Origin: an uncultured Prochlorococcus sp.
GTDB taxonomy: Bacteria; Cyanobacteriota; Cyanobacteriia; PCC-6307; Cyanobiaceae
Direction: 5' to 3'
Assembly (NCBI GenBank): GCA_902572065.1
Contig: CACGEL010000011.1
Coordinates: 1-23,828 of the forward strand
DNA: 23,828 bases
Shown: piece by piece, positions 20,555-23,828 of the stretch
Position numbering within the stretch: the stretch's first letter is position 1
Layout of the letters: every line of letters begins with the position of its first letter
Translations under genes and position numbers: made by a program
The notes under the pieces: generated by a model
Database searches by the model: none
Told to the model about the DNA's origin: nothing
The model's input: only the letters and a program-made list of their open reading frames with translations

Positions 20555-20677
20555 GTGACTAGCGGAACTGTACTACCTACTGAAAAACAAGTAAAACCAG
20601 AAATTAAAAAAGGAAAAAGTTTGGAAGATATACAGAAGATAACACTAAAGACAAAACCTAATAGAAGGTATTTTTAA
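20555..20677 (+). CDS. Small basic hypothetical protein, GTG start, 40 aa
   Basis: The frame starts at GTG 20555 (or TTG 20552), just after an in-frame TAA. It reads TSGTVLPTEKQVKPEIKKGK and ends LKTKPNRRYF. Strongly basic and proline-containing, so probably extended rather than helical at the N terminus. No ATG is available. A leader element (20679) begins right after the stop. Confidence 0.45.
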   Translation: MTSGTVLPTEKQVKPEIKKGKSLEDIQKITLKTKPNRRYF

Positions 20678-20678
20678 T

Positions 20679-20723
20679 AATTGACAGTGTATCTATACTT
20701 GAGAAATAAAAACTTCTTTTTTT
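20679..20723 (+). promoter_or_regulatory. Palindrome-hairpin leader element, copy 4, orphan
   Basis: AATTGACAGTGTATC, TATACT, a weak GAGAA/ACTTC stem and a run of seven T. It keeps the overall layout but no plus-strand gene follows: transcription would run antisense into the 3' end of the gene at 20739. It may be an orphan whose gene was replaced. Confidence 0.5.
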
Positions 20724-20738
20724 AACTTTTTCTTACCG

Positions 20739-20951
20739 TTATTCTGCTTCTTCTTTAACTTCACTTGCATTTAACTCTTCCGCTTTTACTTCCTCTTCTT
20801 TAACTTCACTTGAGTTTAACTCTTCTGCTTTTACTTCAACTACTTTTGCTGCTATAGATTCAAACTTACCTTTAATTAAATTTACTATGAAGATTAATAT
20901 TGGAACATGGGCTAGACCACCCATTATCACTTTAGTTTCTGAATAGTACAT
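20739..20951 (-). CDS. Membrane-anchored Glu-rich repeat protein, 70 aa
   Basis: Paralog of the protein at 10630: MYYSETKVIMGGLAHVPILI, then the end of the anchor FIVNLIKGKFE. The tail carries two copies of a 14-15-residue unit (VKAEELNSSEVKEE and VKAEELNASEVKEE), so it is acidic where the paralog is basic. Both genes share upstream sequence (TGCTTAAATA and ATTAACTTA close to the start), indicating duplication with promoter. Opposite tail charges might let the two proteins interact; speculative. Confidence 0.75.
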   Translation of the reverse strand: MYYSETKVIMGGLAHVPILIFIVNLIKGKFESIAAKVVEVKAEELNSSEVKEEEVKAEELNASEVKEEAE

Positions 20952-21034
20952 TTGTAAGTTAATGAGAACTGAAATATTTAAGCATAAATTTAATTTGATG
21001 ATTACTTATATTAAGTTGATATTGGGGGGAAATT

Positions 21035-21081
21035 AATTTACATTCGATCTAAGATGAGGAGCAATTAGCTCCTTTTGTTTT
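21035..21081 (+). promoter_or_regulatory. Palindrome-hairpin leader element, copy 5
   Basis: AATTTACATTCGATC, TAAGAT, then AGGAGC-AATTA-GCTCCT (21057-21073) and a broken T run. The gene at 21138 lies about 60 bp further on, so here the leader does not abut the start codon. Confidence 0.65.
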
Positions 21082-21137
21082 ATCTTGCTATATAAATACT
21101 AAGAGATGATTTAACTTCTTTTGCTTTAATAAATATT

Positions 21138-21446
21138 GTGGAATTAACCGATCTAATCAAAGATTACGTAGCCACAGAATTATTATCAAATATTGAGCTT
21201 GACTTTCTTGAAGGAGAGTTATGGGAAACCACTCAACATATTGAAGAAATAAATACAGTTTTTAAAGCACCAAAAAATATTTGCGAGAAATTAGACCTAG
21301 ATGAAACATCGTGTTGGCAATTATGTTGTGCAGCTGTACTTGACTTCTCAAGACCATTAAAGAACGGACAAAAAAGAGTAGATAATTTTAAAAAATTAAT
21401 TAATCAATATAACATCAGCTACATAAAGGATATAGATATACTTTGA
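21138..21446 (+). CDS. Hypothetical soluble protein, GTG start, 102 aa
   Basis: GTG start reading MELTDLIKDYVATELLSNIE. Acidic and helical in the first half; a cysteine-rich middle (SCWQLCCAAVLDFSRPL) around residue 60-75; ends YNISYIKDIDIL. Intact and well formed, but I do not recognise the family. It is preceded by leader element copy 5 and followed after 117 bp by hli operon D, which has its own promoter. Confidence 0.65.
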   Translation: MELTDLIKDYVATELLSNIELDFLEGELWETTQHIEEINTVFKAPKNICEKLDLDETSCWQLCCAAVLDFSRPLKNGQKRVDNFKKLINQYNISYIKDIDIL

Positions 21447-21508
21447 CTCATAACTGTTACATAATTGTTTTTATTTTATTTAATATCTAAGACAATAAGC
21501 ATTATCTC

Positions 21509-21537
21509 TTTACATAAAGTAATATAAATGTTATAAT
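21509..21537 (+). promoter_or_regulatory. hli operon D promoter with HLR1-like half-site
   Basis: TTTACA (21509-21514), 17 bp, TATAAT (21532-21537), 26 bp before the start. TTTACATA, two bases, GTAATATA resembles HLR1. A consensus -10 makes this the strongest of the four hli promoters on paper. Confidence 0.65.
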
Positions 21538-21563
21538 TATTTACATACAATTCCGTTTTTCTT

Positions 21564-21719
21564 ATGAACTCCAAAAAAGTTAAAGTTCTCGCAACTAAAA
21601 CAGTTGAAAAAGAAAAAGTTGTAGCAGAAAAGCTCAACGGCAGATTTGCCATGATTGGCTTCATAGCTGCTATTGGTGCTTACTTAACAACAGGTCAAAT
21701 TATTCCTGGTTTCGTATAA
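21564..21719 (+). CDS. hli: High-light-inducible protein, 51 aa
   Basis: MNSKKVKVLATKTVEKEKVV precedes the canonical helix AEKLNGRFAMIGFIAAIGAY and TTGQIIPGFV. The pigment-binding residues E, N and R are intact. Close to the 46-residue Hli at 1504. Thylakoid photoprotective protein by family. The next ORF starts at the base after its stop, so the two form an operon ended by the terminator at 21854. Confidence 0.93.
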   Translation: MNSKKVKVLATKTVEKEKVVAEKLNGRFAMIGFIAAIGAYLTTGQIIPGFV

Positions 21720-21830
21720 ATGAACTTTATTTCTAAACGCCAAGGATATGTTCCTTTCAAGGCAGTTCCTTACATTTTCTTTATTTCTGTAGTTTTAAGT
21801 ATCACGACAGCAACAGAAGTGTTCGTTTAG
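21720..21830 (+). CDS. Small membrane protein linked to hli, 36 aa
   Basis: Its ATG directly follows the TAA of the hli gene, so co-expression is certain if either is transcribed. MNFISKRQGYVPFKAVPYIF gives a basic N terminus, then one membrane helix (about residues 16-33) and a short end TEVFV. It has no chlorophyll-binding motif. It may assist Hli function in the thylakoid; this is inference from position. Confidence 0.7.
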   Translation: MNFISKRQGYVPFKAVPYIFFISVVLSITTATEVFV

Positions 21831-21853
21831 ATTTTCAACTAAAATTGTCATGA

Positions 21854-21889
21854 GTGTTTGCCGATAGGGATACTGGCAAGCACTTTTTT
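21854..21889 (+). terminator. Rho-independent terminator of hli operon D
   Basis: GTGTTTGCC and GGCAAGCAC form a 9-bp stem with one G-T pair around a loop with TAGGGATAC, then a T run. The loop matches the terminator at 4357. Confidence 0.85.
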
Positions 21890-21953
21890 AATGCAGATTT
21901 TTAAACCCTTTTATCCATAAAGCGAGGAATCAAAAACCCCTTATACCACTCAT

Positions 21954-22212
21954 CACTTTCCTAAATAGGTACTGGGATGGATAATAAATTTATACCCAAA
22001 AAAGTTTGAATAACACGCCTCCAAGCTTTAAAAATTCGCCCAGATCCCTTGATATTAAAGAAGAAAAGTTTTGACTAATGAAAGCACCCCCGACTAGCTA
22101 TACTTGGGATATATAGGAATCAGCAAAAGTTACTCAAACTTTACTCAAACTTTACTCAAACTTTTAACTATTGACATTAGTCTAAGATTAGGAGCAATTA
22201 GCTCCTTTTTTT
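21954..22212 (+). promoter_or_regulatory. Long upstream region with 11-bp repeats and leader element, copy 6
   Basis: Related to 16749-16997 over its whole length. It contains TTACTCAAACT three times in perfect tandem (22130-22162), TATTGACATTAGTC (22169-22182), TAAGAT, then AGGAGC-AATTA-GCTCCT (22190-22206) and a T run ending at the ATG at 22213. The 11-bp period, about one helical turn, is typical of OmpR/PhoB-family response-regulator sites. Confidence 0.7.
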
Positions 22213-22338
22213 ATGTCCTCTGCAACAAAAGATTTTCTAGATAAATTTTTTGATTTATGTAGAGAATATCAAGAAGAAATACCACCTCAGAAGATGGCTG
22301 AAATTTTAAGAGATTATGCAGATAGATTAGATGGATAA
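22213..22338 (+). CDS. Acidic helical microprotein, 41 aa
   Basis: Starts MSSATKDFLDKFFDLCREYQ and continues as an amphipathic helix to RDYADRLDG. The ATG follows the T run of the leader element with one base between. Its end overlaps the next gene by 8 bp (ATGGATAA). A frameshifted copy with a decayed leader lies at 274-397, so gene and leader were duplicated together. Function unknown. Confidence 0.65.
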   Translation: MSSATKDFLDKFFDLCREYQEEIPPQKMAEILRDYADRLDG

Positions 22339-22480
22339 AGATTTTCCTTCTTATGTTAGTGATCTAATTCCTTCCGTTCCCACATACATTAAAGCAATTG
22401 AAAACTATAGACTTGGAATAAAAGCTGGAGAATTTTACGAAGAGCCAATAGGTGAAGATTTTAATTATCCTGACTGGTAG
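22331..22480 (+). CDS. Small acidic hypothetical protein, 49 aa
   Basis: Overlaps the preceding microprotein by 8 bp and is probably translated by coupling. MDKDFPSYVSDLIPSVPTYI is proline- and acid-rich, the middle is helical (KAIENYRLGIKAGEFYEEPI) and the end is GEDFNYPDW. Soluble; no domain recognised. Its 3' end coincides with the start of homology to the 46-residue protein at 84, so the junction may mark a recombination point. Confidence 0.6.
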   Translation: MDKDFPSYVSDLIPSVPTYIKAIENYRLGIKAGEFYEEPIGEDFNYPDW

Positions 22481-22553
22481 AAAGGAAACAGTAGGTTTAC
22501 TGCATAAAGCAGCAAAGTTAAAAACTAAATTCGATAAATACAAGATGATGTAA
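22452..22553 (+). pseudogene. 5'-truncated copy of the 46-aa protein at 84
   Basis: From about 22473 the frame reads TGRKETVGLLHKAAKLKTKF, matching the second half of the protein at 84-224. The first half is missing and replaced by the end of the preceding gene in another frame. A GTG at 22452 could start a 33-residue chimera (MKILIILTGRK onwards), but this is probably a relic left by cassette rearrangement. Confidence 0.55.
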
Positions 22554-22579
22554 TCTAATTAAAATACCTATATAAATAA

Positions 22580-22921
22580 ATGGATAAAAGAGGAGCTAAA
22601 GGTTACTGGCTTTCTACGGCAAGAATAGTTAATCAGGAATTATTTGATGAATATGTAAGAAAAGTTATTCCATGGCTAAAAGAAGTTGGTGGAGAAGTAT
22701 TTGCTAAAGATAAAGAGCCACAAGGAAAAGAAAGAACGGAAGATGCGAACCTAGCCATTATTTGTGAATTTCCATCAATGAGGGTAGCAGTTGACGCTTA
22801 TGAATCTGAAGAATATAAAGAGCTTTCAAAGCTAAGAAAAAAAGCCACTGAAAATTCTACGTTTACAATTATGGAAGGTTTAGATGAAGCTGCAAAGCTA
22901 AAAAGAGCAATGGGTATGTAA
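22580..22921 (+). CDS. DUF1330-type protein, 113 aa
   Basis: Starts MDKRGAKGYWLSTARIVNQE. The landmark order of DUF1330 is visible: KGYW, then a helix with FDEYVRKVIPWLKEVGGEVF, then LAIICEFPSMRVAVDAYESE leading to YKELSKLRK. A small dimeric alpha/beta-barrel (ferredoxin-like) fold is expected, cytoplasmic; family members have no firm general function. Length is slightly above the usual 95-100, with a helical C-terminal extension. Intact. A palindrome copy without a hairpin follows at 22931. Confidence 0.8.
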   Translation: MDKRGAKGYWLSTARIVNQELFDEYVRKVIPWLKEVGGEVFAKDKEPQGKERTEDANLAIICEFPSMRVAVDAYESEEYKELSKLRKKATENSTFTIMEGLDEAAKLKRAMGM

Positions 22922-22930
22922 GATAATTTT

Positions 22931-22950
22931 GATTGACAGTCGATTTATGA
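22931..22950 (+). promoter_or_regulatory. Palindrome copy 7, without hairpin
   Basis: GATTGACAGTCGATT is identical to the best copies except for the last base, but no hairpin or T run follows. A 23-residue ORF at 22956 (MSAAFFILSIPEFNPHSPLS and three more) is the only thing directly downstream. It indicates that the palindrome can exist without the hairpin module. Confidence 0.55.
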
Positions 22951-23090
22951 AATAGATGTCTGCAGCGTTCTTTATACTCTCTATACCAGAGTTCAACCCC
23001 CATTCACCCCTTTCGGAAATTATTTAATGCTTAATAAAAAGTTTCTATCTGGAGAGGTTTGAATAATATATAGAAAAGATTAGATAGGGA

Positions 23091-23207
23091 ATGAAAAGGT
23101 TTCTAATACCACTATTAGCTGCTCTCGCTTTACCTACGGCTCCCAAAGCAGTTAAAGGCTCTATTGCGGCAAATAGGTTTCAATTTCTTTTACTTAGTTC
23201 TCCGTAG
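23091..23207 (+). CDS. Small secreted peptide, 38 aa
   Basis: MKRFLIPLLAALALPTAPKA is a classic signal peptide: basic start, hydrophobic core and an AxA-like end. Only about 18 residues follow. Picocyanobacteria have many short proteins with this type of N terminus, usually with a longer mature part, so this may be a truncated member. Alone in its neighbourhood. Confidence 0.5.
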   Translation: MKRFLIPLLAALALPTAPKAVKGSIAANRFQFLLLSSP

Positions 23208-23327
23208 TTTGTTAGTACAAACAAAGCAAAATTTGACCACTTCCCAATAAAATACTTTTGAACTCAAAAGAATTAATATAGGTATTCATTAATACAACAA
23301 GTCAGAGTTTTTAGGTTAAAACTGGTA

Positions 23328-23732
23328 ATGACTGAAATATCTTGCTTTTACATCGGTGATTTGAAATGTAATTCTATTCACCTCTCCTCTGGAGAAGAAT
23401 TACTAACCGATGCTCCATTAGATCATTATGGGAAGGGAGAAAACTTTTCTCCAACTGACCTTCTTGCTACCTCATTGGGGACATGCTTGCTTACAATAAT
23501 GGCAATTAAAGCTAGAAATAAAGGCTGGGAAATAAAAAATATGAATTTAAAAATAAAAAAGATGATGACTGAAAACACAAATAGGAAAATAAAAGAACTA
23601 ATTATCGATATATTTTTACCAACTGATTGTTCAAAATCTAAAAGAGATTTTCTTATTAATGCAGCTGAGCAATGCCCAGTCACTAAGAGTTTATCCTCTT
23701 CCATTGCAATTAAACTGAATTGGCATTTTTAA
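23328..23732 (+). CDS. OsmC-family peroxide reductase-like protein, 134 aa
   Basis: The two catalytic cysteines of OsmC/Ohr proteins are present: C53 in FSPTDLLATSLGTCLLTIMA and C116 in NAAEQCPVTKSLSSSI. The family reduces organic hydroperoxides as a homodimer in the cytoplasm using the Cys pair. Length is close to the usual 135-145 and the protein appears intact. The N-terminal strands (SCFYIGDLKCNSIHLSSGEE) fit the fold. In an hli-rich island, a role in oxidative stress at high light is a reasonable inference. Confidence 0.88.
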   Translation: MTEISCFYIGDLKCNSIHLSSGEELLTDAPLDHYGKGENFSPTDLLATSLGTCLLTIMAIKARNKGWEIKNMNLKIKKMMTENTNRKIKELIIDIFLPTDCSKSKRDFLINAAEQCPVTKSLSSSIAIKLNWHF

Positions 23733-23743
23733 AACCCAATGGT

Positions 23744-23828
23744 CTAATCATTTATTTTATTTAACAATGACTTTCCTATTTGTGAACCCACACCTTTGTT
23801 CTTGAGTTCCTTTTGATATGCCTCTTTG
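23744..23828 (-). CDS. C-terminal fragment of a gene running off the window
   Basis: Minus strand, partial. The last 27 codons read KEAYQKELKNKGVGSQIGKS then LLNKIND and TAG. Basic and helical; too short to identify. Convergent with the OsmC-family gene, 11 bp apart. Confidence 0.5.
   Translation of the reverse strand, partial: KEAYQKELKNKGVGSQIGKSLLNKIND

Noticed and set aside
23426..23704. 92-codon minus-strand frame inside the OsmC-family gene
   Set aside because: Shadow of a well recognised protein with both catalytic cysteines on the plus strand.
1..23828. tRNA genes, att sites, integrases, transposases, CRISPR arrays, toxin-antitoxin pairs
   Set aside because: I searched by eye for T-loop sequences, spaced repeats and the relevant protein motifs and found none; the island character rests on gene content only.

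Overview
The window looks like a genomic island of a high-light-adapted Prochlorococcus. The base composition is strongly AT-rich, there are four separate operons of high-light-inducible (hli) chlorophyll-binding miniproteins ending in the TGQIIPG signature, there are proteins that look like picocyanobacterial DUF3764 and DUF1330 members, and most genes encode proteins shorter than 60 residues. I see no tRNA, rRNA, integrase, transposase or CRISPR array. Names rest on family recognition by eye; no search was run.

Layout. 1-1200: a 46-residue ORF, a decayed 41-residue gene, and a minus-strand three-gene operon with a Cys-rich 98-residue protein. 1340-1700: hli operon A. 1967-3400: a run of microproteins, including one with a CP12-like tail (2786). 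3552-4070: hli operon B (minus), followed by a structured non-coding stretch with an orphan terminator. 4540-8350: tiny membrane ORFs, an LptF/LptG-type permease, a DUF3764-like protein, an exported protein and a MarR-type regulator with a palindrome in front of it. 8447-10600: mostly non-coding, with broken small genes and two structured-RNA candidates. 10630-14950: accessory microproteins, several with a single disabling lesion, a Rho_N/SAP-like repeat protein and a cupin-like pseudogene with two compensating frameshifts. 15062-19740: secreted cupin, hli operon C (minus), membrane proteins and a dimeric alpha/beta-barrel protein. 19753-22560: more microproteins, hli operon D and a cassette related to the one at the window start. 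22580-23828: a DUF1330-type protein, a tiny secreted peptide, an OsmC-family protein and the end of another gene.

Three things stand out. (1) A compact cis element recurs at least seven times between 15517 and 22950: an imperfect palindrome GATTGACAGTCGATC, a TAAACT-like box, then a short hairpin and a T run. In three places the T run leads directly into the start codon. Two copies also carry 11-bp direct repeats and share about 240 bp of upstream sequence although their genes are unrelated. (2) Several microprotein families occur two or three times in the window, often one intact and one broken, including a family whose C terminus copies the Cys-x8-Cys tail of CP12. (3) All four hli operons use the same promoter layout (TTTACA, 17 bp, TATAAT-like) overlapping an HLR1-like half-site for RpaB. 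Together these suggest an island built by repeated duplication and shuffling of small stress-response cassettes under a few shared regulators.
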